From the NCBI RefSeq assembly GCF_013178945.1, contig NZ_JABFDM010000001.1:744001-808000 (forward strand): a DNA stretch of 64,000 nt. Reading direction: 5' to 3'. The position numbers and the translations under genes were made by a program. Below the pieces are notes generated by a model, which saw only the letters and a program-made list of their open reading frames with translations, had not been told where the DNA came from and did not search any database. This DNA comes from Bradyrhizobium aeschynomenes. Its GTDB lineage: Bacteria > Pseudomonadota > Alphaproteobacteria > Rhizobiales > Xanthobacteraceae. This document shows, in pieces, positions 5,886-15,248 of the stretch; position 1 is the stretch's first letter; every line of letters starts with the position of its first letter.

Positions 5886-8416
5886 ACGAGCCGGTCAATC
5901 TCACCAATTGCGATCGCGAGCCGATCCACGTTCCCGGCCGCGTGCAGCCGTTCGGCTTCCTGCTGGTGCTGGTGTCGGACTTCACGGTCTGCATGGCCTC
6001 GGAGAATGCGCCGGATTACCTGGGCGGCGACCTCGGCGGGCTGTTGCAGCGGCCGCTCGCCGCCGTGCTCTCCGCGGCGGCCGTGACGGCCATCCGCACG
6101 CGCGTCGACTATCTGAGCGGACCCGACGCGGTCGAGCGCGTGTTCGGCGTCGACCTGCAGGGCCATGGCCGGCTGTTCGATCTCGCCATTCACTTCTCGG
6201 GAGCATATCTCGTCGTCGAGGCCGAGCCGAGCCTGATCGAGCCGGGCGTGAACTCCGGCGAGCTGGTGCGGCTGATGCTCGGTCGCATCCGCAAGACGAC
6301 CGGCATGATGGACCTCGCCCAGGAGGCTGCACGTCAGCTCAAGCTGTTGACGGGTTTCGATCGCGTGATGGTCTACCGCTTCCATCCGGACGGATCGGGG
6401 GAGGTGATTGCGGAAACCGCGGGCTCCGGCCTGGAGCCCTTCCTGGGATTGCATTATCCCGCCTCGGACATTCCGCGGCAGGCGCGGCAGCTCTATCAGC
6501 GCAACTGGCTGCGCATCATCGCCGACATCAATGCCGCGCCGTCGCCGCTGCTGTCGACGCCGGCGCACAATGCCGGTCTGCTCGATCTGTCGATGAGCGT
6601 GCTGCGCGCAGTGTCGCCCGTTCATATCGAGTATCTCCGCAACATGGGCGTCGGCGCCTCGATGTCGGTCTCGATCCTGCGCGACGGCAAGCTGTGGGGG
6701 CTGTTCGCCTGCCACCATTATTCGCCGCGCCATTTGTCGTTCGAGAAGCGGACCGCTGCCGAGCTGTTCGGCCAGATGTATTCCTGGCTGCTGGAGGCGC
6801 GCGAGCGCGAGACCGACATTGCCTATGAGACGCGCGCGCATCAGATCCAGGAGCGGCTGATCGAGCGCGCCGCCGCGCAGGCCCACAGCAAGCGAGCGAT
6901 CCTCGAATTCGTCGCCGACTACCGCCAGATGATCGCATGCGACGGCATCGCCGTCTGGTCCGACGACGAGACCACGCTGGATGGCGAGACGCCGACCGAG
7001 GCGGAGGTGCAGGATCTGATCGGCTTCATCAACCGCACCTCGCCGGGGCGCATCTGCGCCAGTGCCGAGATCGCCAAGGTCTATGCCGCCGGCGAGGCGT
7101 TTCGCGATCGGGCTGCCGGCTTTCTCGCGATCCCGATCTCGCGCGCGCCGCGCGACTGCCTGATCTTCTTCCGCCGCGAGGTGCTGCGCTCGGTCAATTG
7201 GGCCGGCGATCCCAACAAGATGTATTCGGAAGGGCCGCTGGGCGCACGGCTGACGCCGCGCAAGAGCTTCGAGCTCTGGCAGCAGACCGTGGCTGGCCAG
7301 TCGCAGCCGTGGACGACGGCGGATCTGCGCATCGCCGAAAGCCTGCGCGTCACGCTGCTCGAGGTCATCCTGCAATTGTCCGAGCTTGCCGCGCGCGAGC
7401 GGCGCGGCGCGCAAGAGCGGCAGGAGCTGATGATCGCCGAGCTCAATCACCGGGTCCGCAACATCCTGAGCCTCGTGCGTGGCCTCGTCGCGCAGAGCAA
7501 GGACACGGCGACCTCGATGGAGGAATTCGCCGCCGTGCTCGGCGGCCGGATTCAGGCGCTGGCGCGTGCGCACGACCAGATCACCAATCTGAACTGGGCG
7601 CCCGTCGCGCTGCGTCACCTGCTCGAGTCCGAGGCGGGGGCCTATCTCGGCTCGCGCGCAGGGCGCGTGCGGATGGAGGGGCCCGACGTCGCGCTCGACC
7701 CAAAGGCGTTCGCGACGTTGGCGCTCGTCGTGCACGAGATGATGACCAACTCGGCGAAATACGGCGCGCTCGCCGACTCGACCGGCCAGGTTCAGGTGCT
7801 GTGGCGGCTCGATCCGGGATCGAGCCTCGTCATCGACTGGAAGGAAAGCGGTGGGCCGCCGGTGCAGCCGCCGTCGCGTCGCGGCTTCGGCACCACGATC
7901 ATCGAGCGTTCGGTGCCGTTCGATCTCAAGGGCGACGCCGAGATCCGTTTCGATCTGCTCGGCGTGCAGGCGCGCTTCGTCATCCCCGCCAATTTCGTGC
8001 AGGTCGTGCCCACGATGACCGGAGCGCCATCCCGTCTCTCGCCCGAGGACGAGCGGGCGCCGCGGCTTTCCGGCGCCGCGCTGATCGTCGAGGACAATCT
8101 GATCATTGCGATGGGCGCTGAAGTGATCCTGCTCGAGCTGGGTGCGCGTCACGTCGACACGGCGGCGTCCGTCAATCAGGCGCTGAAGGCGATCGAGCGG
8201 GCCGTCCCGAGCTTTGCGCTGCTCGACATCAATTTGGGTGCGGAGAGCAGTCTGCCGGTGGGGCACAGATTGAAGGAGCTCGGCGTCCCCTTCATGTTTG
8301 CCACCGGCTACGGCGAGCGGGCGCCGATTCCCGCCGAACTAACCGACGCGCCCGTGATTCAGAAGCCGTACACGCGCGAGCTGGTCGAGAAGGCGCTGGC
8401 GAAGATGGCGACGTGA
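5882..8416 (+). CDS. bphP: bacteriophytochrome hybrid HWE histidine kinase with C-terminal receiver
   Basis: An 844-residue red/far-red photoreceptor. The order is a PAS domain (about 15-120) preceded by the chromophore-attachment Cys10 in NCDREPIHVPG; a GAF domain (about 140-310) with the DIP motif at Asp196 (ASDIPRQ); and a PHY domain (about 325-505). The HWE-family kinase follows, with phospho-acceptor His523 in ELNHRVRNI, the N-box HEMMTNSAKYGAL, and the defining W-x-E at Trp653/Glu655. A receiver domain (about 730-844) ends the protein, with Asp782 in LLDINLG and Lys828. Signalling is probably internal phosphotransfer from His523 to Asp782 and onward to an unknown partner, because no free response regulator is adjacent. 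The 4-base overlap with bphO makes an operon that supplies its own biliverdin. Confidence 0.93.
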   Translation: MNEPVNLTNCDREPIHVPGRVQPFGFLLVLVSDFTVCMASENAPDYLGGDLGGLLQRPLAAVLSAAAVTAIRTRVDYLSGPDAVERVFGVDLQGHGRLFDLAIHFSGAYLVVEAEPSLIEPGVNSGELVRLMLGRIRKTTGMMDLAQEAARQLKLLTGFDRVMVYRFHPDGSGEVIAETAGSGLEPFLGLHYPASDIPRQARQLYQRNWLRIIADINAAPSPLLSTPAHNAGLLDLSMSVLRAVSPVHIEYLRNMGVGASMSVSILRDGKLWGLFACHHYSPRHLSFEKRTAAELFGQMYSWLLEARERETDIAYETRAHQIQERLIERAAAQAHSKRAILEFVADYRQMIACDGIAVWSDDETTLDGETPTEAEVQDLIGFINRTSPGRICASAEIAKVYAAGEAFRDRAAGFLAIPISRAPRDCLIFFRREVLRSVNWAGDPNKMYSEGPLGARLTPRKSFELWQQTVAGQSQPWTTADLRIAESLRVTLLEVILQLSELAARERRGAQERQELMIAELNHRVRNILSLVRGLVAQSKDTATSMEEFAAVLGGRIQALARAHDQITNLNWAPVALRHLLESEAGAYLGSRAGRVRMEGPDVALDPKAFATLALVVHEMMTNSAKYGALADSTGQVQVLWRLDPGSSLVIDWKESGGPPVQPPSRRGFGTTIIERSVPFDLKGDAEIRFDLLGVQARFVIPANFVQVVPTMTGAPSRLSPEDERAPRLSGAALIVEDNLIIAMGAEVILLELGARHVDTAASVNQALKAIERAVPSFALLDINLGAESSLPVGHRLKELGVPFMFATGYGERAPIPAELTDAPVIQKPYTRELVEKALAKMAT

Positions 8417-8850
8417 GTCCGTTACAGCGCGTGTCCGTCGCGCTGTTCGAACGGATCCGGCAGTCGCGTCGCGCGGGGCGTGACGTCAACCTCGGCGTGG
8501 AGTTTCGATGTGGTGTAGGACACAGGTTGAAGACGCGCGTGCCAACTGATCGTGTTTGCGACAGCTCGTCGCGCCTGCGCGCCGACTGAGGTGATTGGCA
8601 TGCAGAACTTCATGTGCATCCGCGCTCACATCCGCGTGTCCTCGGGAGCGAGACCCTGCGTCACCAGCGGGCGAGATCTGCGTCTATTCCCGCTGTTGCT
8701 GCGACAAAACAGCCCGAAAAAATTAGAACGCATCCAAAGGACACCGCTGTTCTAACATTGTTTCGACAAATGGAACCATCGCAGCCTTATTCCGAACGAA
8801 GTGATCGTCGAAACGGCGCATTGGGGGCGCGTTGAATCGTCGGAGGTCTG
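8417..8850. other. 434-base gap with no supported gene
   Basis: Between bphP and the next gene I see no protein with recognisable features and no clear terminator. The stretch after 8700 is AT-richer (AAAAAATTAGAACGC and TAACATTGTTTCGAC) and probably contains the promoter of the gene at 8851. Confidence 0.5.
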
Positions 8851-9912
8851 ATGACGAATCGAACGACGAGTTTGTTGCCGTGTGTTGCTGTCGCTGTGCT
8901 GGCGGGAGCGGCTGCGGTGACAATCGAGTTTAAACCGGCATCGGCTGCTGACGAATGCCTTGCAAAGCCTGCAGCGACGCCGGCGGGGAAGCATTGGTTC
9001 TATCGCATCGATCGTGCGACCAAGAAGCAGTGCTGGTATCTGCGCGACGATGATCGCGCTGCGCAGGGCGCGTCGCTCGTCACGCGAAAATTGGCATCGC
9101 ATCGGGATCGCGCGGCACTGTCGTCGTCCGCGGCCGATGCGCGCGCGGAATTTCAGTCGTCGTCGGCCCAGGTCGCCGACGAGATGAAGCCGACGTCGTC
9201 TGTCCCGAGCGCTGCGGCGATCCCGAGCGCAGCAGCGATCCCGAGCGCGGCGGCGCGATCGTCGGCGCTGTTTCCACCCGTCGCCGCGTTTCCGGCTGCT
9301 GCTGCGTCGGCTGCCGCGCCTCCGACGGCGATGGCGCCTGCGCCGGTGAGCCCGGCACCCGCAACGGAGGCGAGCGAAGCTGCGGCGAGCGATTCCGCTG
9401 TTGCGACGCGTTGGCCCGATTCGTCCGCGACGCCGCAGGCGCAGCCGGCGCCGCGTCCGTCGTCGTCCTATAAGCTCGCTGCAGCCACGAGCGATGCTGC
9501 GCCGACCGATCCCGTCGCCACGTCGCAGGCGGCTGTCGACCCTGCGCCGATGGTGTCGGTCGGCGGCATGGTCGACGACGCGGCGCGGACACGGCTGTTC
9601 GCCTTCCTCGGTGCGGTCGCAGTTGCAGGATTCTCCACCAGCGTGCTGCTGGCCCGCGCCCGTGCCAAACGGCAGCTCCGTCTCGAGCCGGTCGCTGCGC
9701 GGCGCGTGTCCCGTTGGCCGGCCGAGCCTGAGCTGGATCGCATGCATCTGCCGCCGGTGGACGGCTTCCATCCTGGTGCGGCAGCGCGGCGCGAGCCGCA
9801 GCGGACGGCGCAGGTCTCGGTCGTGCCGCGCGACGACGTGCGCTATGACGATCAGTACGAGGTCGAAGACCTCCTGGCGCGCTATTCGGGGCAGGGACGC
9901 CGGACGTCGTGA
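8851..9912 (+). CDS. secreted/membrane-anchored Ala-Pro-rich hypothetical protein
   Basis: A 353-residue protein of unknown function. It has a signal peptide (residues 1-32, hydrophobic VAVAVLAGAAAVTI, cleavage near PASAADE), then a short ordered segment with two Cys around GKHWFYRIDR and KKQCWYL. A long Ala/Ser/Pro-rich linker (about 85-240) contains three tandem PSAAA-type repeats. A probable transmembrane helix lies around 248-265 (FAFLGAVAVAGFSTSVLL), followed by a basic cytoplasmic tail. The GKHWFYR...CWYL pattern recurs in rhizobial exported proteins as I remember them. It stands alone between bphP and the convergent ccrM gene, whose stop lies 3 bases beyond its own. Confidence 0.7.
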   Translation: MTNRTTSLLPCVAVAVLAGAAAVTIEFKPASAADECLAKPAATPAGKHWFYRIDRATKKQCWYLRDDDRAAQGASLVTRKLASHRDRAALSSSAADARAEFQSSSAQVADEMKPTSSVPSAAAIPSAAAIPSAAARSSALFPPVAAFPAAAASAAAPPTAMAPAPVSPAPATEASEAAASDSAVATRWPDSSATPQAQPAPRPSSSYKLAAATSDAAPTDPVATSQAAVDPAPMVSVGGMVDDAARTRLFAFLGAVAVAGFSTSVLLARARAKRQLRLEPVAARRVSRWPAEPELDRMHLPPVDGFHPGAAARREPQRTAQVSVVPRDDVRYDDQYEVEDLLARYSGQGRRTS

Positions 9913-9915
9913 GCG

Positions 9916-11436
<1,521 letters not shown>

Positions 11437-12360
11437 ATGCGTTACGATGATTTCCGTCGCAGCGACGACATCGACGACCGTCGCGACGAAGGCGGCGGGA
11501 TGGGCGGTGGTATGGGTCTGCCGATCGGCGGCGGCGGTCTCGGCATCGGCACCATCATCGTGCTCGGCCTGATCGGCTACGCCTTCGGCATCGACCCGCG
11601 CATCCTGATCGGCGGCGCCGAGATGCTGGGCCACGGCAGCGCGCCGAGCTACCAGACCGAACGGCGCTCCGCCGGCAAGACCGGTGCGCCGAAGGACGAG
11701 ATGGGCGACATGATCGCCGGCGTCCTCGGCGAGATCGACGATCGCTGGACCGAGATCTTCCAGGCGTCGGGGCAGAACTACTCCGGCCCCAAGATCGTGC
11801 TGTTTCGCAACAGCACCAATGGCGGCCGCTGCGGCATGGCGCAGTCGGCGATGGGCCCGTTCTACTGTCCGCCGGATCGGCAGATCTTCCTCGACACGAG
11901 CTTCTTCCGTGAGGTCGAGACGCGCTTCCGCGGCTGCTCGGGCAGCGCCTGCAAGTTCACCGCGGCCTACATCATCGCGCACGAGGCGGGGCATCACGTC
12001 CAGAACCTGCTCGGCATCCTGCCGCGCGTGACGCGGATGCAGCAGCAGGTCGGCAGCAAGGCCGAAGCCAACGCGCTTCAGGTCAAGGTGGAGCTGCAGG
12101 CCGACTGCCTGTCCGGCGTCTGGGTCAATCGCGAGGCCAAGAAGCGGCCGGGCTTCCTCGAGGATGGTGACATCGACGCTGCGCTGACCACGGCCTCGGC
12201 CATCGGCGACGACACCCTGCAGCGCAAGGCCACGGGCCGGGTGGTGCCGGATTCGTTCACCCACGGCTCGGCCGCGCAGCGCAAGCGCTGGTTCATGATC
12301 GGCTACCAGCAGGGCTCGGTGCAGGCCTGCAATACGTTCGCCGCGAACGCGCAGCTCTAG
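11437..12360 (+). CDS. YpfJ-family neutral zinc metallopeptidase
   Basis: A 307-residue membrane-anchored protein of the YpfJ/putative neutral zinc metallopeptidase family (PF04228). The N-terminus is Asp/Arg/Gly-rich, followed by one hydrophobic helix (about 36-50, GIGTIIVLGLIGYAFGI). The catalytic domain carries the zinc motif HEAGHH and the downstream Glu in ELQADCLSGVW as likely third ligand. Cys residues in GRCGMAQ, YCPP and GCSGSACKF are typical of the family. The physiological substrate is unknown. It lies 15 bases upstream of moaB on the same strand, and a GGAGGCGGAG ribosome-binding site for moaB follows its stop. Confidence 0.88.
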   Translation: MRYDDFRRSDDIDDRRDEGGGMGGGMGLPIGGGGLGIGTIIVLGLIGYAFGIDPRILIGGAEMLGHGSAPSYQTERRSAGKTGAPKDEMGDMIAGVLGEIDDRWTEIFQASGQNYSGPKIVLFRNSTNGGRCGMAQSAMGPFYCPPDRQIFLDTSFFREVETRFRGCSGSACKFTAAYIIAHEAGHHVQNLLGILPRVTRMQQQVGSKAEANALQVKVELQADCLSGVWVNREAKKRPGFLEDGDIDAALTTASAIGDDTLQRKATGRVVPDSFTHGSAAQRKRWFMIGYQQGSVQACNTFAANAQL

Positions 12361-12375
12361 GGAGGCGGAGTCACG

Positions 12376-12936
12376 ATGGCGATCGACGAGACCAAGAGCT
12401 TCGTTCCCCTCAACATCGCCGTGTTGACGGTGTCCGACACGCGCTCGCTTGCCGACGACAAGTCCGGCAACACCTTGAGCGATCGCCTGACCGCGGCCGG
12501 CCACAAGCTCGCCGCGCGCGACATCGTCACCGACGATGTCGAGAAGATCCGCGCCGTGGTGAAGGCGTGGATCGCCGATCCCGGCGTCGACGTCGTCATC
12601 ACGACCGGCGGCACCGGCTTCACCGGCCGTGACGTCACGCCGGAGGCGATCGAGCCGTTGTTCGAGAAGCGCATGGACGGCTTCTCGATCGCCTTCCACC
12701 TGCTGAGCCATGCCAAGATCGGGACGTCGACGATCCAGAGCCGCGCGACTGCGGGCGTTGCCGGTGCGACCTACATCTTCTGCCTGCCGGGCTCACCCGG
12801 CGCCTGCCGCGACGGCTGGGACGGCATCCTCGCCGCTCAGCTCGACTACCGCACGCGGCCCTGCAATTTCGTCGAGATCATGCCGCGGCTCGACGAGCAC
12901 CTGCGCCGGCCCAAGGCCCAGGGCGCAACCGCGTAG
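12376..12936 (+). CDS. moaB: molybdenum cofactor biosynthesis protein MoaB/MogA family
   Basis: A 186-residue cytosolic protein of the MoCF-binding fold that binds molybdopterin; MogA/MoaB members adenylylate molybdopterin before molybdenum insertion. Visible family signatures are LTVSDTRSLADDKSG near the N-terminus and the loop TTGGTGFTGRDVTPEA, followed by FCLPGSPGACRDGWD. The length is normal. It lies immediately downstream of the YpfJ-like gene (15-base gap, strong GGAGGCGGAG sequence), so the two are probably co-transcribed although no functional link is obvious. Other moa genes are not in the window. Confidence 0.9.
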   Translation: MAIDETKSFVPLNIAVLTVSDTRSLADDKSGNTLSDRLTAAGHKLAARDIVTDDVEKIRAVVKAWIADPGVDVVITTGGTGFTGRDVTPEAIEPLFEKRMDGFSIAFHLLSHAKIGTSTIQSRATAGVAGATYIFCLPGSPGACRDGWDGILAAQLDYRTRPCNFVEIMPRLDEHLRRPKAQGATA

Positions 12937-12967
12937 CTTTTCACCGTTGCGCGCTCAGCATCCGGCG

Positions 12968-13378
12968 TCACTTCGCCGGCACGATCTCGAACGCGCCGCC
13001 GCCTTCGATGGCGGCGCCGATGAGGCCGCCCACCATGCTGGCCGCGAAATTATTCCCGCGCGGACCCACGATCATCCGGTGGGTCTTGCCGGGCACGGCG
13101 GTGAAACGAATGCTCGACGACCCCGGTGACGACCAGGTCGACACGGTGATGGCGACCGGGCCCGGAGGGAGCTGACCCTGGTAGCTCTCGCCGCGGCCGA
13201 GGCTTGCGACCTTCGCGCCGTTGATCTCGACGGCGGCGGGGGTCGCCAGATAGAGCAGGTCGGTCGTGCGGGTGATCGCGATGGTCGCGCGGCCCTAGGG
13301 GGCGGCATGTGCCGAGCCCGCGATCCCAACGGCGCCCGCAAGTGCAAGACACGCGGCAAGCTTCGATCGGCACGTCAA
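12968..13378 (-). pseudogene. small secreted protein gene interrupted by an amber codon
   Basis: Reading the minus strand from a TTG at 13378 gives a clear signal peptide (KLAACLALAGAVGIAG ending SAHAAP). An in-frame TAG at 13295-13297 (codon 28) follows directly, and a coherent 109-residue frame continues to a TGA at 12968. That frame contains TDLLYLATPAAVEINGAKV, GRGESYQG and a Gly-rich C-terminus ending IVPAK. Codon use stays normal after the TAG, so this reads as a recent nonsense mutation in an exported protein of unknown function. A CAG-to-TAG change would explain it. Amber read-through or a sequencing error are alternatives. The start codon is uncertain; an ATG upstream at 13406 is in a different frame. 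Confidence 0.65.
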
Positions 13379-13479
13379 ACTGATCGCTCGTGATCCCCCG
13401 CTTCATTTTGGCGCGATACTACTGAAGCGCGGGAACTCTGCAATCGACGCGTGGATCGCGTTGCATGGTGGAGCTGCTC

Positions 13480-14439
13480 CTACTGCCGGTTGCCGCGGGC
13501 CTCCGCGCGCGGCAGCTCGAGCTCCCAGGTCTCGCCCATGAGTTCGACGCCAAACGACGCATGCGGCTCCTCGCCGACCTTGCGGAAGCCTGCGCGGGCG
13601 TAGATGTCACGCGCTGCCGTGAGGATGCTCTGGGTCCACAGCGCCACTTTGCTGTAGTTCTTCTCGCGGGCAAAGCGGATGCATTGCTCGGTCAGCGCCC
13701 GGCCGACGCCGAGACCGCGCGCCTTTTTTTCGACCAGCAGCAGCCGCAGCTTGGCGACGCCGTCGCCGCCGTTGACGAGGAAGATCGAGCCCACCGGCTC
13801 GCCGGCCAGCTCCGCGATCCAGCAGTGTTCGCGGGCGGGATCGTAGCTGCGGATGAACTGCGCGCCGATCTCCGCCACCAGGGCCTCGAACGAGATGTCC
13901 CAGCCATATTCCTCGGCATAGACAGCGCCGTGCCGCGACACCACCCAGCCGATGTCTCCGGGACGATGGCTGCGCAGCAGCACGGCGGAGCGTCGCGGCT
14001 GCTGCGGCTCCAGTGCGGTCTCGATGGCGCTCATCGCTCCGACCAGGCGGTCGCGGACCTCGGGCGCGAGCGGCGCCAGCATCGCCGCAACCTCCTTCTG
14101 CGAGCTGCGATCGAGCCTGGCATAGGCCTGCCGTCCCTTGGCGGTGAGGCTGAGCTGCTGTTGTCTCCGGTCCGACGGCAAGGGCGTGCGAGCGATCAGG
14201 CCGTTCTCTTCGAAGCTCTGAACGATGCGGCTGAGATAACCAGCATCGAGGCCGAGCGAGAGACCGATCTCCTTGGCAGAGATGGCGTCGTGCTGGGCCA
14301 GCTCGTAGAGCACGCGCGCCTCGGCCAGCGAGAAGGGGCTGTCGAGCAGATGCTGGTCCAGCGCGCCGAGCCTTCTGGTGTAGAAGCGGTTGAAGGCGCG
14401 AACCGCGGCGACCTGGTTGTGGGAGGGAGCGTTGATCAT
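13480..14439 (-). CDS. MarR-type regulator fused to GNAT acetyltransferase
   Basis: A 319-residue bifunctional protein. Residues about 10-145 form a MarR winged-helix domain (FSLAEARVLYEL, ISAKEIGLSLGLDAGYLSRI, the wing around PLPSDRRQQQLSL). Residues about 155-310 form a GNAT N-acetyltransferase domain with the acetyl-CoA loop RGLGVGRAL and the C-terminal IYARAGFRKVGEE. Such fusions occur in many proteobacteria; the effector and acetylation substrate are unknown. I chose ATG 14439, which has AGGTG at good spacing, over the in-frame TTG at 14472. With that start the palindromic region at 14452-14493 lies in the promoter, where a MarR protein would bind to control itself. Confidence 0.85.
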   Translation of the reverse strand: MINAPSHNQVAAVRAFNRFYTRRLGALDQHLLDSPFSLAEARVLYELAQHDAISAKEIGLSLGLDAGYLSRIVQSFEENGLIARTPLPSDRRQQQLSLTAKGRQAYARLDRSSQKEVAAMLAPLAPEVRDRLVGAMSAIETALEPQQPRRSAVLLRSHRPGDIGWVVSRHGAVYAEEYGWDISFEALVAEIGAQFIRSYDPAREHCWIAELAGEPVGSIFLVNGGDGVAKLRLLLVEKKARGLGVGRALTEQCIRFAREKNYSKVALWTQSILTAARDIYARAGFRKVGEEPHASFGVELMGETWELELPRAEARGNRQ

Positions 14440-14451
14440 GGAGCACCTCGT

Positions 14452-14493
14452 ATACTTGCCATTATCAACCAATTAATTGACGACAGCAAGTAT
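14452..14493. promoter_or_regulatory. nested palindromes upstream of the MarR-GNAT gene (candidate operator)
   Basis: ATACTTGC at 14452-14459 is inverted as GCAAGTAT at 14486-14493. Near the centre CAATTAATTG (14470-14479) is a perfect 10-base palindrome. The region begins 13 bases before the chosen start codon and is strikingly AT-rich. A MarR autoregulatory operator is the likely role, inferred from position and symmetry. Confidence 0.6.
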
Positions 14494-14499
14494 CTGGCG

Positions 14500-15072
14500 C
14501 TAGACCATGACGATCCGGCTGCGCAGCATGGTGCGGGAGGTGCGGCCGAGCCGACGCAGCAGCAGCGCTTCGGCACGCTTATGCTCAGGCTGGTAGCCGC
14601 CGATCTGCCGGTAGTGATCCCGCGCGATCAAGAGGCCCTGGTCGCCGAGCGGCCCTGTAAGAACGCGGACGACAGATCGCAGCCGGTCACGCAGGCTGAT
14701 GGCGGCGTAGGGCGAACGGGCGTAGCGGAAAATTCCGGCGCGCGGCCGGCCGCTGGCGGCGACGCTCTGGACGAACTGCATGGTCTCGTCGATCCACCCC
14801 GCGTCGAGCACGGCGCCCGCGGGCAGAAACATCAGCCACGGCGCCCGGGCCTTCGCGGCGCCGGCGGCCAGCGCTGCGGCATGGCTGCCTTCGAACTTCA
14901 TGAAATGGCAGCCGGCGACGTCGGCGACGCGCTCGATCACGCTGGGATCGGGAGAGCGGTCGACCAGCAGCACCTCGGTGACGACACCGGCCGCTGCGCC
15001 CGGCACCAGCGCGGACAAGGTGGCCACGGCGGTCTGCTCGACCCCTGCGGTCGGGATGATCACGCTCAGCAT
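14500..15072 (-). CDS. short family-2-like glycosyltransferase
   Basis: A 190-residue protein with the start of a GT-A fold: MLSVIIPTAG, then VTEVLLVDRSPDPSVIERV and a PWLMFLPAGAVLD segment in the position of the usual DxD-like motif (here PAGAVLD, without two acidic residues). It is shorter than typical family-2 enzymes (about 230-300 residues) and the metal-binding acidic pair is not evident, so catalytic activity is uncertain. The C-terminus is basic (RRLGRTSRTMLRSR) and could contact membrane. It is on the same strand as phosphoketolase (176 bases downstream of it) and its 3' end lies only 6 bases from the palindromic region before the MarR-GNAT gene. Confidence 0.65.
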   Translation of the reverse strand: MLSVIIPTAGVEQTAVATLSALVPGAAAGVVTEVLLVDRSPDPSVIERVADVAGCHFMKFEGSHAAALAAGAAKARAPWLMFLPAGAVLDAGWIDETMQFVQSVAASGRPRAGIFRYARSPYAAISLRDRLRSVVRVLTGPLGDQGLLIARDHYRQIGGYQPEHKRAEALLLRRLGRTSRTMLRSRIVMV

Positions 15073-15248
15073 GAACCTGGCATCGTCGTTTCCAGCGCCT
15101 CCGGTTCCGTTGTTATCATCTTGTCACAGCCAAATCAGCCCGCTGCACTGCAGAATTTTGCAGCATGCGCCGGCGTCGCACGTTCGGGCTGCGCCTGAAC
15201 GTTTGCTATTTCAAGGTGCGGCGGTGCCGAGGCTCGCGCTCGGCTGGC

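Noticed and set aside
5735..8266. An 843-codon minus-strand open frame opposite bphP
   Set aside because: Composition is that of a GC-rich antisense shadow (many Arg, His, Gln, Asp) and bphP on the other strand has complete domains.
13465..15198. A 577-codon plus-strand frame opposite the MarR-GNAT and glycosyltransferase genes
   Set aside because: No domain. The minus-strand genes carry clear motifs.
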